The notes below the pieces were generated by a model. It had not been told where the DNA came from. It saw nothing but the letters and a program-made list of their open reading frames with translations, and searched no databases. From Shewanella vesiculosa (GTDB taxonomy: Bacteria > Pseudomonadota > Gammaproteobacteria > Enterobacterales > Shewanellaceae), in assembly GCF_021560015.1 (NCBI RefSeq), contig NZ_CP073588.1, positions 2,294,001 through 2,358,000 of the forward strand: a stretch of DNA of 64,000 bases, in the 5' to 3' direction. Positions 1 through 10,232 of this stretch are shown here, piece by piece. How positions within the stretch are numbered: the first letter of the stretch is position 1; the number at the start of each line of letters is the position of its first letter. Position numbers and translations under genes: made by a program.

Positions 1-1445
1 AAAATCAAATTAGCCAGCTACCGAGTTTCATTAATACTCGCCGCTTGACCCAATTGATTAAACATCCAGACAATAATGAACATTGTTACTTATTCAGTTT
101 TACTCATAGCGCCCATGGGAAAGTGCATTTTTACTCTGCTACATTAGCAGAGCTCAGAGCAACTAAAAATCTTCATCTATTTTTAGGTTTTGCCTCTACC
201 AAAGCGAGCTGGCGAGTGTTTAGAATTGTCATGCAGCCTATCGATCATAGTAAGAATTATAAAAACTCTACATTACCGGGTGATGATGCTCGATATGGCG
301 CACTTACCGAACAACAATTAGCTCAATTTAGCCATACGTTACAATTAATTGACTTAACAAATAAAGAAGCAAATGAAGACTATCAAAGTTGGTTTGATAA
401 ATCCGATGTAAATGGTTTAAAGATATTTTCGCAAGCAAAAACAAAACAACACAGCATTAAAAAAGTATCAATGCCATTTAGTGAACGACGCCATGAAGCT
501 CGGTTCGCCTTTAAAACCTCAATCACAATTCAGCAAGGCGATAAAAAAGCCACCGGTATTACTCACGATATTTCGAGTCGAGGTTTACAACTCACGTTTG
601 AAACTTCGACGGATTTTAATGAACCTGGTGCGGTAACATTATCATTTCCACGTCTACAAGCCGCAGCAGGCAAAGCCAATTTAACCCATTTACCTTATCA
701 GTTAATCCGCAGCAGAATGGGGGGGAAGACTTTGCATTTAAGCGCTTTAATAGGCCATACACCCCATGATGGCGTTGAGTTTTTAAGTAAATTAATTGCC
801 CACAACAAACAGAAGTTTGAGCAACTATCCGATCATGAAGGTCAGCAAAAAGAGCTGGCTGATGGCATGAAAAACCTGTTCATGCGCCAGTTACCCGGTG
901 TACCATATTTTATCGAAAAAACAGTAAAATCAGCACAAATGGCTTACATAGGTATTGGTACAACGACGGATGAAATTAGCCACTTATTTGCCCAAGATAG
1001 TGACAAAGTACTGCAGTACAATTTAATGCCGCTGCTGGAAAATAACCTACTGAAACAAAAGATTATTGACCCTATCAAATTAATGAAACCGAATCAGGAT
1101 ATGGTTTTCTTTGAAGTGTTTATGCAACTGACTCGCCACGCTAGAGGAACAGTACAGATCCAATGTAAACTTAAATCTGAAATCGGTGATCGTGAGCAGC
1201 AAATTCAATTTATCACCCAAAGTAAAAAAGCTGGGCGCTTTATGGCATTAAGAGTGTACTTAGGGGCAACTGACAAGCCTGATATGAGCTATATTCGACG
1301 CGAGCTAGAGTTTATCCACATTCATGCTAACCACAGAGCAAAGCACCTAGAAGAGCAATTATGGAGAGTGATTGGTTCAGGTGAACTATTAGATATTACT
1401 GCTGAAGTTGAACTCCGTTTTCCTAGCTTAATGCCTGCAGCCTAG
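1..1445 (+). CDS. PilZ domain protein, 5' end outside the window
   Basis: The reading frame is open from base 3, so the gene starts before the window and the TTG at 45 is not a convincing start; 480 residues are visible. A PilZ (c-di-GMP binding) domain begins near residue 149 counted from that TTG: the RxxxR motif is RHEAR (149-153) and the DxSxxG motif is DISSRG (175-180). Both ligand-binding motifs are intact, so c-di-GMP binding is likely. About 140 residues precede the domain and about 230 follow it; I recognise no other domain there and see no membrane segment. It converges with the hydrolase gene on the other strand. The output function is unknown, though a c-di-GMP receptor role is a reasonable inference. 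Confidence 0.85.
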   Translation, partial: NQISQLPSFINTRRLTQLIKHPDNNEHCYLFSFTHSAHGKVHFYSATLAELRATKNLHLFLGFASTKASWRVFRIVMQPIDHSKNYKNSTLPGDDARYGALTEQQLAQFSHTLQLIDLTNKEANEDYQSWFDKSDVNGLKIFSQAKTKQHSIKKVSMPFSERRHEARFAFKTSITIQQGDKKATGITHDISSRGLQLTFETSTDFNEPGAVTLSFPRLQAAAGKANLTHLPYQLIRSRMGGKTLHLSALIGHTPHDGVEFLSKLIAHNKQKFEQLSDHEGQQKELADGMKNLFMRQLPGVPYFIEKTVKSAQMAYIGIGTTTDEISHLFAQDSDKVLQYNLMPLLENNLLKQKIIDPIKLMKPNQDMVFFEVFMQLTRHARGTVQIQCKLKSEIGDREQQIQFITQSKKAGRFMALRVYLGATDKPDMSYIRRELEFIHIHANHRAKHLEEQLWRVIGSGELLDITAEVELRFPSLMPAA

Positions 1446-1480
1446 GTAATACTCAAGCAAGGATAAAATAATCGCTAGCG

Positions 1481-2389
1481 TTACAGTGTCAAATACCACT
1501 GCTTAATTTGCACAAAGTGATCTTGCTCTGCATGTCGATCCGTCAACATTCCTGCATGATCATAATCCAATAAATTACCCTTTTCTTTGGCGAGCAAGGT
1601 GTACTTTATCTGGCTAAAACCACATTCATCAATCATATCTCGTACATCTGACGGATTGCCTAATACACGATCATTTTTCCCCGCAATAAACCACGCTGGT
1701 GGCCAAACGGCTTTTTCAGCAGCTTGAGCATAATGAAAACTATCATCATGATCAATCCACTCTCCCCTAACCCAATCGATGGTTTGTAATAAGGACGCAC
1801 TGCTCTCGTTATCCATACCAACGCGGAGTCGACTGGCATTAAAATATCCCTGCTTAGCTATGCATAATGGCGCAAAGCGATTCCAAAAAAAATCGACCAT
1901 CAACCATTTCTTAAGTGATTTCACCTTTATGGTCCGTTTAGACCCAAAGGTTAGTAACGAAGCTACACTTGATTGCAAATGAGTATACCGAGCCAAACTG
2001 CTGGCCATTAATACTCCCCCCCATGAATGAGCACACCAATGAACTTTATTGACTAAAGGATGACGTTGCAGAATAAATTGTTGCACTAAAGGTAATTGCT
2101 CACGGATAACCTCACCTTGGCCCAAGGTGAAATCACGATTAATTCTAGGCTCACTCAAGCCTCGACCCGCGGTATCCATTACATAAACATCAAAGCCAGC
2201 TGCTGCCAAAAAACAGCCTAACCCACGACCTTTTTCACTGTAAAATACTTTCCCGTTAGACATAGCCCCATGCAACATCAAGATAGGGATACCTAATGCC
2301 GTTGGCAACGGAGGGCGAATATGGCGCAAATGCAATTGGCCATCACGATATGGAATGAATAATGAGTCTTGGAGGATATCTATTGTCAA
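1481..2389 (-). CDS. alpha/beta hydrolase family protein
   Basis: A 302-residue alpha/beta-hydrolase fold protein. The oxyanion-hole motif is HGAMSNG (40-46). The nucleophile elbow is AHSWGG with Ser122, in a G/A-x-S-x-G context. The likely acid is Asp240 (GKNDRVLG) and the likely base His278 (DYDHAGML), so the triad is complete. There is no signal peptide, so it is probably cytoplasmic. The substrate cannot be told; such proteins are esterases, lipases or thioesterases. The start is uncertain: TTG at 2389 is the only candidate near the homologous N-terminus and has no clear Shine-Dalgarno. It lies downstream of serB on the same strand. Confidence 0.8.
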   Translation of the reverse strand: MTIDILQDSLFIPYRDGQLHLRHIRPPLPTALGIPILMLHGAMSNGKVFYSEKGRGLGCFLAAAGFDVYVMDTAGRGLSEPRINRDFTLGQGEVIREQLPLVQQFILQRHPLVNKVHWCAHSWGGVLMASSLARYTHLQSSVASLLTFGSKRTIKVKSLKKWLMVDFFWNRFAPLCIAKQGYFNASRLRVGMDNESSASLLQTIDWVRGEWIDHDDSFHYAQAAEKAVWPPAWFIAGKNDRVLGNPSDVRDMIDECGFSQIKYTLLAKEKGNLLDYDHAGMLTDRHAEQDHFVQIKQWYLTL

Positions 2390-2495
2390 AATAAGCAGTT
2401 ATGTTAGTAATATTGATTATAAAACTAACATTACTGCAGTGAAACACAACTAGAATAGAGTAATAATTCTATATTTAGTCGGTAAGCGCCAATCG

Positions 2496-3486
2496 TTAAA
2501 GCTGTAAACAAAAAACCAATGCTCGTAAGTCGATATTTTGTATTGATGCATCTGCGGCTTCAATTAACTTTAGGCTTTGCATGAAATGCTACCCCCAAGT
2601 CTGCGGCCTGAATCATTGGAATATCATTAGCACCATCACCAATAGCCACTCGCTGGCCTGATGCGATAGTCCATTGTTGTGCACATTGACTCACCACATT
2701 AGCTTTATATTGCGCATCGACAACATCACCAGTGACTTCACCGGTTAGCTTACCATTAACAATAACCAGCTCATTGGCAAACGCAGCATCAAGATTAAGT
2801 AACTGCTTTAAGTGGCCAACAAAAGGTGTAAAACCACCGGAAGCAACCACCAGTTTCCATTGATGCGCTTTTAACTCGGCGAGCATGGTTTCAAGACCGG
2901 GCATTAAAGGCAAGGTATCACATAACTGCTGAATAATCGCCGCATCAGCCCCGGCAAGTTTGCTCACTCGCAGCCTTAAAGACTGCTCAAAATCTAACTC
3001 TCCACGCATTGCACTTGCGGTTACTTTTGCCACTTCGTCGCCAACACCAGCCATGGCAGCCAGTTCGTCAATACACTCAATTTCAATGGCTGTGGAGTCC
3101 ATATCCATGACGAGCAATCCAGGTTGATTTAGACGTGCTAGCGGTTGTTGAATAAGCACAATTTCAGCTGGAATGTTATGTGGAAATGATGCTATCCATT
3201 GCTCATCCACGGTCTGAGTTGCTAGTTCAAAGCCAAATAAATCATTCTGTCTCACAAGCTTAGCGACATGAGCATCGGTTGATATTGAAGAGAGCCATGA
3301 CTCAATCTCACTTGAGCATTCGCCATTAAAAATAACTCGGCAACGGTAAGGTAAATGAGCTTGCAAGCTCAATAAATATTCTGACTCTTGATAGCGATAT
3401 AACACACTGCCTAGATGTTGGTATGTATCACAAGTATCTGAAAATAAGAAGTTTAATAAAGCGTTATCACATTTTTCCAGCATCAA
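2496..3486 (-). pseudogene. serB: phosphoserine phosphatase SerB, frameshifted near its 3' end
   Basis: SerB removes phosphate from O-phosphoserine, the last step of serine synthesis. The HAD motifs are present: DMDST with Asp128 and Asp130, SGGFT (216-220), and GDGAND (283-288). The first frame ends early, after AKPKVN at residue 308 (stop at 2560-2562). In the next frame the sequence continues EAADASIQNIDLRALVFC and stops at 2496-2498, which is the C-terminus expected for the family. Four bases (AATT, 2562-2565) lie where three are needed, so one inserted base explains the break and removing it gives about 329 residues. All catalytic motifs precede the break, so a truncated product might keep some activity. 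ytjB is divergent, as next to E. coli serB. Confidence 0.85.
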
Positions 3487-3645
3487 TACGGCCTCTTAGA
3501 ATGTTACGACTATCTACTGACAAATTTTTCGATTAGTATAGCTTTTTGATAATTCTCTGTAATTGGATTGGTACTGAGTGCTTGTTAGACAAATAATGCA
3601 TCCAAAACAGCCCCCAATTAAATAGAAAAAACCCTGAGGATTAAA

Positions 3646-4320
3646 GTGATTTTTGTTAAAGGTCTTAAGAAAAGACAAAAAATCAGCAGGATTGTGCAAA
3701 TTATCGTGGCAATAGTGCTGATCTTCGGCCTAATCTATTTGTGGCAATCGAGTTTACGTAATGGTCAAAAATTACTAAATTCGCAGACAAAAGTAATGGC
3801 AAGACTATTAGCACAACAAGCTGCTAATGGTGCAGCTCCTGCAATGTATTTGCAAAATGATGAGCAGCTTCAATGGCTTGCCTCTGCGCTAGCTGACCCT
3901 AAAGTTATGTCGGTCAATATCTATAATTCTCAAGGCGTCAGATTGGCTTTCGCCCAGAGCGTCTCTTATGAAAAACTAGAAGCTGATTCAGAAATATTAA
4001 AAGGCTTATTAAAACCATATCCTCCGTTAATTGAAAATGTCATCCAGGATGAAAACAATTTAGGCTATGTTGAAGTACGTTTGAATCTTGATATCTTTTT
4101 TGACGAAATCAAAATATTGCATGAACAAAACATGCAATTACAACAGATGATGTTGATTGTTGCTGGTTTTATTGGTTTGCTATTATCGCGAGCATTATCA
4201 TTTAAGCGTGCCGATTTTGATCGACGTAAGACCCAAGCTAAGTTGCGTAAAAAGCCTAAGAAGATCGCCTTGGTAAACGCTGACGAGCCTAAAAGTGGCC
4301 CACAAGAACCTAAAACGTAG
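3646..4320 (+). CDS. ytjB: YtjB/SMP_2 family membrane protein (AhpA-like)
   Basis: A 224-residue protein with a membrane segment near residues 15-34, a mid region of about 130 residues predicted to lie outside the cytoplasm, and a second membrane segment near 168-187. A very basic tail follows (KKPKKIA and similar). This topology, and the position divergent from serB, match the SMP_2 family that includes E. coli YtjB (Smp). The function is not established. The start is GTG at 3646, with GAGGA about five bases upstream. It ends at a bidirectional terminator shared with deoD. Confidence 0.75.
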   Translation: MIFVKGLKKRQKISRIVQIIVAIVLIFGLIYLWQSSLRNGQKLLNSQTKVMARLLAQQAANGAAPAMYLQNDEQLQWLASALADPKVMSVNIYNSQGVRLAFAQSVSYEKLEADSEILKGLLKPYPPLIENVIQDENNLGYVEVRLNLDIFFDEIKILHEQNMQLQQMMLIVAGFIGLLLSRALSFKRADFDRRKTQAKLRKKPKKIALVNADEPKSGPQEPKT

Positions 4321-4340
4321 AGAATAAAATTACAGACATA

Positions 4341-4372
4341 AAAAATGGGCACTCTAATGAGTGCCCATTTTC
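4341..4372. terminator. bidirectional Rho-independent terminator
   Basis: The stem AAAATGGGCACTC pairs with GAGTGCCCATTTT around a short loop, with an A-run on the left and a T-run on the right. It can end both the ytjB transcript (plus) and the deo operon (minus). Confidence 0.85.
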
Positions 4373-4387
4373 ATTTATAACGTTTGA

Positions 4388-5098
4388 TTATAGCGTTAAT
4401 GCTGCATCTAAGGTCATAATAATCATGTCGCTGAATGTGGTTTGACGTTCATCAGATGTGGTTTTTTCACCAGTACGGATGTGGTCAGATACAGTAACAA
4501 CACACAAGGCTTTAGCACCTAATTCATGTGCAACACCATATAAACCAGCGGCTTCCATTTCGACACCTAGAATGCCCATTTTTTCCATAACATCAAACAT
4601 TTGAGGATCTGGAGTATAAAATAGGTCGGCAGAGAAAACGTTACCAACACGGATTTTAGTACCGTGCGCTTTAGCTGAATCAACAACTGCACTGAGCAAG
4701 CTGTAATCTGCAATGGCAGCAAAATCGTTATCTTTGAAACGTAAACGGTTCACTTTAGAATCAGTACATGCACCCATACCGATAATCACATCGCGTACTT
4801 TTACGTCAGTGCTGATTGCGCCACAAGTACCTACACGGATTAAGTTCTTAACCCCGTAGTCTTTGATAAGTTCGTGTGCATAGATTGAACAAGATGGGAT
4901 ACCCATACCTGAACCCATAACAGAAATACGCTTACCTTTATATGTACCGGTAAAACCGAGCATATTACGCACATCAGTCACTTGCTCAACATTTTCTAAA
5001 AATGTTTCAGCTATGTATTTTGCACGCAATGGATCGCCAGGAAAAAGTACCGTTTCAGCAAAAGCACCTTCTACAGCATTAATATGTGGTGTAGCCAT
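4388..5098 (-). CDS. deoD: purine nucleoside phosphorylase DeoD
   Basis: Hexameric-type (trimer of dimers) purine nucleoside phosphorylase: it cleaves purine (deoxy)nucleosides with phosphate to give base and (deoxy)ribose-1-phosphate. At 236 residues it has the family's usual length. Visible motifs are the phosphate-binding GDPLRAK (21-27), GTCGAI (90-95), the ribose-binding VEMEAA (179-184), and catalytic Asp205 in SDHIRTG. It is the last gene of the deo cluster, 103 bases after deoB, and is followed directly by a strong terminator. Confidence 0.97.
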   Translation of the reverse strand: MATPHINAVEGAFAETVLFPGDPLRAKYIAETFLENVEQVTDVRNMLGFTGTYKGKRISVMGSGMGIPSCSIYAHELIKDYGVKNLIRVGTCGAISTDVKVRDVIIGMGACTDSKVNRLRFKDNDFAAIADYSLLSAVVDSAKAHGTKIRVGNVFSADLFYTPDPQMFDVMEKMGILGVEMEAAGLYGVAHELGAKALCVVTVSDHIRTGEKTTSDERQTTFSDMIIMTLDAALTL

Positions 5099-5201
5099 GT
5101 TTATAACCCCTATGTTTCTATTTTATTTTGTGTTGCTTAATCTTGTTTGTAGTTTAGCAAAACCATTAACCTTTATATAGAACCGTCGTTTGAAAATGTG
5201 A

Positions 5202-6419
5202 CTAATTAATAAAAGATTTACCATAATCCATCGGTTCTAGCTTGAAATAACTCGCAATAGATTGACCGATATCGGCAAAAGATTGACGACGACCTAGTGA
5301 ACCGGCAGATAAACCGGCGCCATAGGCAAGAACAGGAACACGCTCACGAGTATGCTCAGTGCCAACCCAAGTAGGATCACAACCATGATCAGCGGTGAAC
5401 ACGACTAAATCTTCAGGTTGTAGAATAGCCAAGAGTTCAGGTAAACGTGAATCAAAGTATTCAAGAGCTTTAGCATAACCAGCAGTATCGCGACGGTGAC
5501 CATAATGAGAGTCAAAATCAACAAAGTTAGTAAACACTATAGTGTTATCACCAGCACGTTTAATTTGTGCTAAGGTTTCATCGAATAACTCTTCAAGTCC
5601 GGTCGCTTTAAATTGCTGCGTAATACCACTATGAGCATAGATATCAGAAATCTTACCAATACTAACCACTTCACCACCGGCATCTTTCAGCTTATCTAAT
5701 ACGGTCGGTGCTGGAGGTAATACGGCATAATCATGACGATTACCGGTACGGGCAAAATCAGCAGCACTAGTACCAATAAATGGACGGGCGATCACACGGC
5801 CAATATTATAAGGTTCTAACTCTTCACGGGCTATTTTGCACAAGTTGTATAAATTTTCTAAGCCAAAACTTTCTTCATGACACGCTATTTGGAATACAGA
5901 GTCTGCAGAGGTGTAGAAAATAGGCTTGCCTGTTTTCATGTGCTCTAGGCCTAACTCTTCAAGAATTTGAGTCCCCGAGGCGTGGCAATTGCCTAAGAAC
6001 CCATCTAAACCAGCACGTTGAAGAATTTTATCAGTGAGTTCTTTAGGAAATGAGTTGGTTAAATCACTAAAATAACCCCACTCATAAAGAACAGGAACCC
6101 CTGCCATTTCCCAGTGACCGCTTGGCGTGTCTTTGCCCGAGCTTAATTCGTCAGCATGGCCATAAGCACCGATGATTTCGACGTTATCAGCAAATCCAGC
6201 AGCAAATTTACCAGTACTTTCAAAACCAGCATGGCCTAGGCCAAAGCGAGCAAGATTAGGTAACTTCAATGGACCTTGACGGCCGATATCCGCTTTGCCA
6301 TCAGCACAAGCTTGCGCGATGTGACCAAAGGTATCAGAACCAAGATCGCCGAACTTATCGGCATCAGTTGCGGCACCGACACCAAAAGAGTCGAGCATTA
6401 AAATAAAAGTACGTTTCAT
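5202..6419 (-). CDS. deoB: phosphopentomutase DeoB
   Basis: Converts (deoxy)ribose-1-phosphate to the 5-phosphate, linking nucleoside phosphorolysis to DeoC. It is 405 residues long, in the alkaline-phosphatase-like metalloenzyme superfamily. Metal ligands are expected at Asp10 (LDSFGVGA) and in the C-terminal HGCDPTW and GTEHTRE segments. Thr98 in GKDTPSGHW is the site that is phosphorylated in characterised homologues. It follows deoA by 11 bases, so the two are surely co-transcribed. Confidence 0.97.
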   Translation of the reverse strand: MKRTFILMLDSFGVGAATDADKFGDLGSDTFGHIAQACADGKADIGRQGPLKLPNLARFGLGHAGFESTGKFAAGFADNVEIIGAYGHADELSSGKDTPSGHWEMAGVPVLYEWGYFSDLTNSFPKELTDKILQRAGLDGFLGNCHASGTQILEELGLEHMKTGKPIFYTSADSVFQIACHEESFGLENLYNLCKIAREELEPYNIGRVIARPFIGTSAADFARTGNRHDYAVLPPAPTVLDKLKDAGGEVVSIGKISDIYAHSGITQQFKATGLEELFDETLAQIKRAGDNTIVFTNFVDFDSHYGHRRDTAGYAKALEYFDSRLPELLAILQPEDLVVFTADHGCDPTWVGTEHTRERVPVLAYGAGLSAGSLGRRQSFADIGQSIASYFKLEPMDYGKSFIN

Positions 6420-6430
6420 TATGTGTTTCC

Positions 6431-7762
6431 TTATAAATCTGAAGCGCGAATATAACGATATATTTCAGGCGTCTTCTGTGGCGCACTGTCGCCAATGATA
6501 ATGGCTTGTTGGACAGCTGCGGCAGCTTCGGCGAAAGCATCTTCAGATTGAGCATGGATCATCGCTAACGGTACATCTTTGTTAACTTCCTGGCCCAATG
6601 CACATACTTGGGTTAATCCAACACTGTAATCGAGTGCATCACCAGGTTTGCGACGTCCACCACCTAAGGTGACGACGGCTAAACCAAGTTCTCGGGTATC
6701 CATTTGGTATGCAAAACCTGATGTATTGGCATACACAGGGCGAATGATTTTCGCATGAGGTAGATACTTATCATATGCCTCAACAAAATCGGTTGGGCCA
6801 CCTAAACCAGATACCATTTTAGCAAAAGCTTCAGCTGCTTTACCATTATCTAATACAGCGTTTAGCTTATTACGCGCTTCCGCTTCATTCTGTGCAATAC
6901 CACCCAAAATGAGCATTTCGGCACATAATCCCATGGTGACAGCATATAAACGAGGATTACGATATTGACCCGTTAAAAAGTTTATCGCTTCACGCACCTC
7001 AACAGCATTACCAGCACATGATGCTAAAACTTGATTCATGTCAGTTAACAATGCCGTTGTTTTGGTACCTGCGCCATTAGCAACGGCAGTAATACTGCGG
7101 GCTAATTCTTCAGATGCTTCATAGGTAGGCATAAATGCCCCGCTGCCCACTTTGACATCCATTGCGAGAGCGTCTAGTCCTGCGGCTAATTTTTTAGACA
7201 AAATAGATGCGGTAATAAGTGAGATTGACTCAACCGTTGCGGTATTATCGCGAATTGAATAAAAACGTTTATCGGCAGGGACTAGATCACCAGTTTGACC
7301 AATAATGGCTACACCAGCGTCTTTAACGACTTTGCGGAATAATTCACTTGAAGGTTCAGTTTGATAACCAGGAATAGCATCAAATTTATCTAACGTTCCA
7401 CCAGTATGGCCTAAGCCACGGCCAGAAATCATTGGTACATAACCACCACATGCCGCAGCCATAGGGCCAAGCATTAGGCTGATGACATCGCCTACACCAC
7501 CAGTGCTGTGCTTATCAATAATAGGGCCATTGAGGCCGAGTGAATCCCAATTTAATACAGTGCCGGAATCACGCATTGCAATCGTTAAGGCAATTCGCTC
7601 ATCCATATTCATATCTTTGAAATACACAGCCATACCAAATGCGGCAATTTGCCCTTCAGAAACAGTGTTATGAGTGATGCCATCTACAAAAAATTGAATT
7701 TCGGCAGTGCTTAATGCATCACCGTTACGTTTTTTACGGATAATCTCTTGAGCAAGAAACAT
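6431..7762 (-). CDS. deoA: thymidine phosphorylase DeoA
   Basis: Cleaves thymidine or deoxyuridine with phosphate to the free base and deoxyribose-1-phosphate. At 443 residues it has the usual length. The phosphate-binding signature KHSTGGVGD is at 84-92 and the family signature [18 protein letters not shown] follows. Second gene of the deo run, 126 bases after deoC and 11 before deoB. No anomalies were seen. Confidence 0.97.
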   Translation of the reverse strand: MFLAQEIIRKKRNGDALSTAEIQFFVDGITHNTVSEGQIAAFGMAVYFKDMNMDERIALTIAMRDSGTVLNWDSLGLNGPIIDKHSTGGVGDVISLMLGPMAAACGGYVPMISGRGLGHTGGTLDKFDAIPGYQTEPSSELFRKVVKDAGVAIIGQTGDLVPADKRFYSIRDNTATVESISLITASILSKKLAAGLDALAMDVKVGSGAFMPTYEASEELARSITAVANGAGTKTTALLTDMNQVLASCAGNAVEVREAINFLTGQYRNPRLYAVTMGLCAEMLILGGIAQNEAEARNKLNAVLDNGKAAEAFAKMVSGLGGPTDFVEAYDKYLPHAKIIRPVYANTSGFAYQMDTRELGLAVVTLGGGRRKPGDALDYSVGLTQVCALGQEVNKDVPLAMIHAQSEDAFAEAAAAVQQAIIIGDSAPQKTPEIYRYIRASDL

Positions 7763-7888
7763 ATAGAGTCCCCATGAGGCAATCCAACACCTTTAGGATC
7801 GCCATTAATATCAAGAATGTCATTCAATGATGACGCTTTGCATAACGATGATTCGTTATGCAAAGTGGCTGTTAATACATTATGCCAA

Positions 7889-8662
7889 TTAGTAACCTGA
7901 AGTCGGTTTCGGTGCTTCAGTTAGCTCTAATGTATGCAGCAAGCTATTTAATAAGCTAGAAGCACCAAAGCGGAAAGTCTGTGGACTAACCCAATCAGCA
8001 CCCAAAATACGCTCAGCCAGATCTAAAAACTCTGCTGTTTGAGCCGCATCACGCACGCCGCCAGCAGGCTTAAAACCAACTTGACGATCTTTTTCGCTGA
8101 TCACGGTCAACATAATTTCAGCCGCTTCAAGAGTGGCATTAACCGCCACTTTACCGGTTGATGTTTTAATAAAGTTAGCGCCAGCATCAATTGATAATTC
8201 AGAAGCTTTACGAATAAGAGCAGGATCTTTTAACTCACCAGATTCGATAATGACTTTCAACAATACATCATCACCACACTCTTCTTTACACGCTTTAACC
8301 AGTTCAAAGCCAACAGTCTCATTACCTTCCATTAATGCACGGTATGGAAAGACAACATCAACCTCATCGGCACCATAAGCAACGGCAGCACGAGTTTCTA
8401 ATACAGCGATAGCGATATCATCATTACCGTGTGGGAAGTTAGTCACAGTCGCAATCTTAATGTCTTCACAATCAAGCTCATTAAGGGTTTTACGTGCAAT
8501 AGGAATAAAGCGAGGATAAATACAAATCGCAGCTGTATTACCAGCAGCAGACTTCGCTTTATGGCACAAGTCGATCACTTTTTGATCGGTATCATCGTCA
8601 TTTAATGTGGTTAAATCCATTAATGAAATACCGCGTAACGCTGCTTTTTTTAAATCAGTCAT
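7889..8662 (-). CDS. deoC: deoxyribose-phosphate aldolase DeoC
   Basis: Class I aldolase that splits 2-deoxyribose-5-phosphate into acetaldehyde and glyceraldehyde-3-phosphate. It is 257 residues long. The Schiff-base lysine is Lys166 in NFIKTSTGK; Asp102 (VDVVF) and Lys198 (GFKPAGG) complete the active site. First gene of the deo catabolic run, preceded by a 375-base leader region with a long inverted repeat. Confidence 0.97.
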   Translation of the reverse strand: MTDLKKAALRGISLMDLTTLNDDDTDQKVIDLCHKAKSAAGNTAAICIYPRFIPIARKTLNELDCEDIKIATVTNFPHGNDDIAIAVLETRAAVAYGADEVDVVFPYRALMEGNETVGFELVKACKEECGDDVLLKVIIESGELKDPALIRKASELSIDAGANFIKTSTGKVAVNATLEAAEIMLTVISEKDRQVGFKPAGGVRDAAQTAEFLDLAERILGADWVSPQTFRFGASSLLNSLLHTLELTEAPKPTSGY

Positions 8663-8706
8663 AATTGCTCTCCGAAACGAAAAATCAAAGTCGATAATTT
8701 TTTTCA

Positions 8707-8762
8707 GGCAACACTATAGAATGGGCATATGATTATTATTATGGCCGGGCCTTCAGTGTTGC
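8707..8762 (-). promoter_or_regulatory. inverted repeat in the deoC leader
   Basis: GGCAACACT at 8707-8715 and its exact complement AGTGTTGCC at 8754-8762 flank 38 bases that contain AAGGCCCGGCC on the minus strand. The 9-bp arms could form a stem about 45 bases before the deoC start, or be paired operator half-sites for a DeoR or CytR type regulator. No T-run follows on the minus strand, so it is not a simple terminator. The rest of the 8663-9037 gap is AT-rich and holds no gene that I can see. Confidence 0.45.
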
Positions 8763-8999
8763 CAGTAAATCTAGATAATATTTACTAACCTAAGTATTCA
8801 ATCTGATAACGAGTACCACGACTTGAATCCTTGAAGACCGGAAAAGAAAAAACAAAGACATTTGTTTCAACAATTCCGCGAAAAATCCATTTTAGCGCGT
8901 AAAGATACAACTTTGTAGAGTACAAACCTTTATATAAAAATATTGTTAACTTAATAGTTTTAAATAAAAATTCGCGGCTGTCTTATAGTGGAAAAGTTA

Positions 9000-9018
9000 G
9001 AGCCGCAAATGCGACTCT
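9000..9018 (-). terminator. weak hairpin after the Tsx-like gene
   Basis: On the minus strand AGAGTCGC and TGCGGCTCT form an 8-bp stem with one G-U pair, followed by AACTTTT. It is a weak terminator or attenuator between the porin gene and deoC, so read-through into deo is possible. Confidence 0.4.
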
Positions 9019-9037
9019 AACATGCACTATACCTATC

Positions 9038-9877
9038 TTAGAACTTGTAAGTTGCTGTTAGGTAATGTGACCAACCTGTAGATTCTAGGCCAACGATTCC
9101 GCCTTCATCTTCAAGTAGGTATACGTCTTTGAAGCCTTTTAAGCCATAACCAAGAGCGTAACGATCTGAGTGCCAGTATAGACCAAAGAAGATGTTACCA
9201 CCGCTTGAAGTCTTAGGAACGAACATGTCGTCAACTGCGTCTGCACCAAATTGATAATCAACATAACCTTGGAATGACAAGAAGCTCTTGTTATCAAAGA
9301 AGTAGAAAGGTTTGAACCAGTTAGCTGAGAACTGATATCCGTTCCACTCTTTAGCATTCATGTCGTAGAAACCGTAAAGGTTCATACCAGTTTTGCCTAA
9401 CCAAGGTACATTTACGTCAGCACCAACACCCCAGAATGTAGAGTTAACGCCTTCGCCGTTAAGACCATCCCAGTTAAACAAAGTAGAGAAATATACTTCT
9501 TGGATTGGGCCAAAAGATAAATCTTTACCTGTAATAGCATCGATAGAGAAACGTGGAGCAAACTTCATAAACAATTTGCTAGTGCCAGAACCTGGGTTCT
9601 TGTCACCATTGTCAGACGTTTCATTAGCTAAGTTGAATACATCAACATAACCGTATAAATCTACAACACCAGAACGACCACCAAACTCCATTTCTAAATA
9701 GTTATGTTGATCACCTGAAGCTGGGTTATCTGGCTTTTCACCGATAGAGTACATAGCGTTAAACTGCATCCACTTGTAATCAGTACCGTGAAGATCGCTG
9801 CGGTCTGCAGCAAAAGCATTACCAGAAATAGCAGCAACTGTTGCACCGGCTAAAGCTAACATTTTTACATTTTTCAT
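9038..9877 (-). CDS. tsx: Tsx-like nucleoside-specific outer-membrane channel
   Basis: A 279-residue protein with a cleavable signal peptide (MKNVKMLALAG...GNAFA, cut before ADRSDLHG), alternating beta-strand composition with many aromatic residues, and a C-terminal Phe (ATYKF) typical of outer-membrane barrels. It resembles the Channel_Tsx family of nucleoside porins. I chose the ATG at 9877, which has GGGG about six bases upstream; an ATG at 9880 and one at 9889 are also in frame. It lies between a nucleoside transporter and deoC, which fits outer-membrane entry of nucleosides for the deo pathway. Confidence 0.85.
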   Translation of the reverse strand: MKNVKMLALAGATVAAISGNAFAADRSDLHGTDYKWMQFNAMYSIGEKPDNPASGDQHNYLEMEFGGRSGVVDLYGYVDVFNLANETSDNGDKNPGSGTSKLFMKFAPRFSIDAITGKDLSFGPIQEVYFSTLFNWDGLNGEGVNSTFWGVGADVNVPWLGKTGMNLYGFYDMNAKEWNGYQFSANWFKPFYFFDNKSFLSFQGYVDYQFGADAVDDMFVPKTSSGGNIFFGLYWHSDRYALGYGLKGFKDVYLLEDEGGIVGLESTGWSHYLTATYKF

Positions 9878-10005
9878 CATCAACCCCATGTATATTATTA
9901 AACTATCTTCGTGGATAGCACTTCTTTTTTAATCATTCGCATTTTACCGTTACTGATATTAATCTCAATATTTAATCGATAAAAAACGAATACAAAATTC
10001 TTTTT

Positions 10006-10021
10006 TGTGAACAATGTCGCG
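10006..10021. promoter_or_regulatory. possible CRP-like half-palindrome upstream of tsx
   Basis: TGTGA, six bases, then TCGCG partly matches the CRP consensus TGTGA-N6-TCACA, about 130 bases before the Tsx-like start. A further TTCACAA lies about 35 bases away. CRP control would fit nucleoside uptake, but the right half-site is poor. The remainder of 9878-10232 holds no gene. Confidence 0.25.
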
Positions 10022-10168
10022 ACTATTTGTCTACACTCTATTCACAATTTGACATTTTAATTTTGACTAGAGGATTTAATACATCCTCTTTCGCAATCAA
10101 TAAAACGGCATAACTTCGTATTGGGAAACGGTGGATTAACACAAAATCAATAACAACTTTATTATAAA

Positions 10169-10203
10169 CTGGGTCTCTAATATGGATTAAGCTAAAGACC
10201 CAG
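10169..10203 (-). terminator. hairpin after the CNT transporter gene
   Basis: CTGGGTCT and AGACCCAG form an 8-bp stem around a 19-base loop, followed on the minus strand by TTTATAAT. It is a moderate terminator candidate downstream of the transporter gene. Confidence 0.5.
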
Positions 10204-10232
10204 TTATTGGGGTATTCCCCCTGGACTTACTC

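Noticed and set aside
3514..3699. 61-codon minus-strand frame overlapping the ytjB start
   Set aside because: It lies across the divergent serB-ytjB promoter region, has no ribosome binding site and no recognisable content.
4065..4352. 95-codon frame antisense to ytjB
   Set aside because: It is a shadow of ytjB that starts inside the shared terminator.
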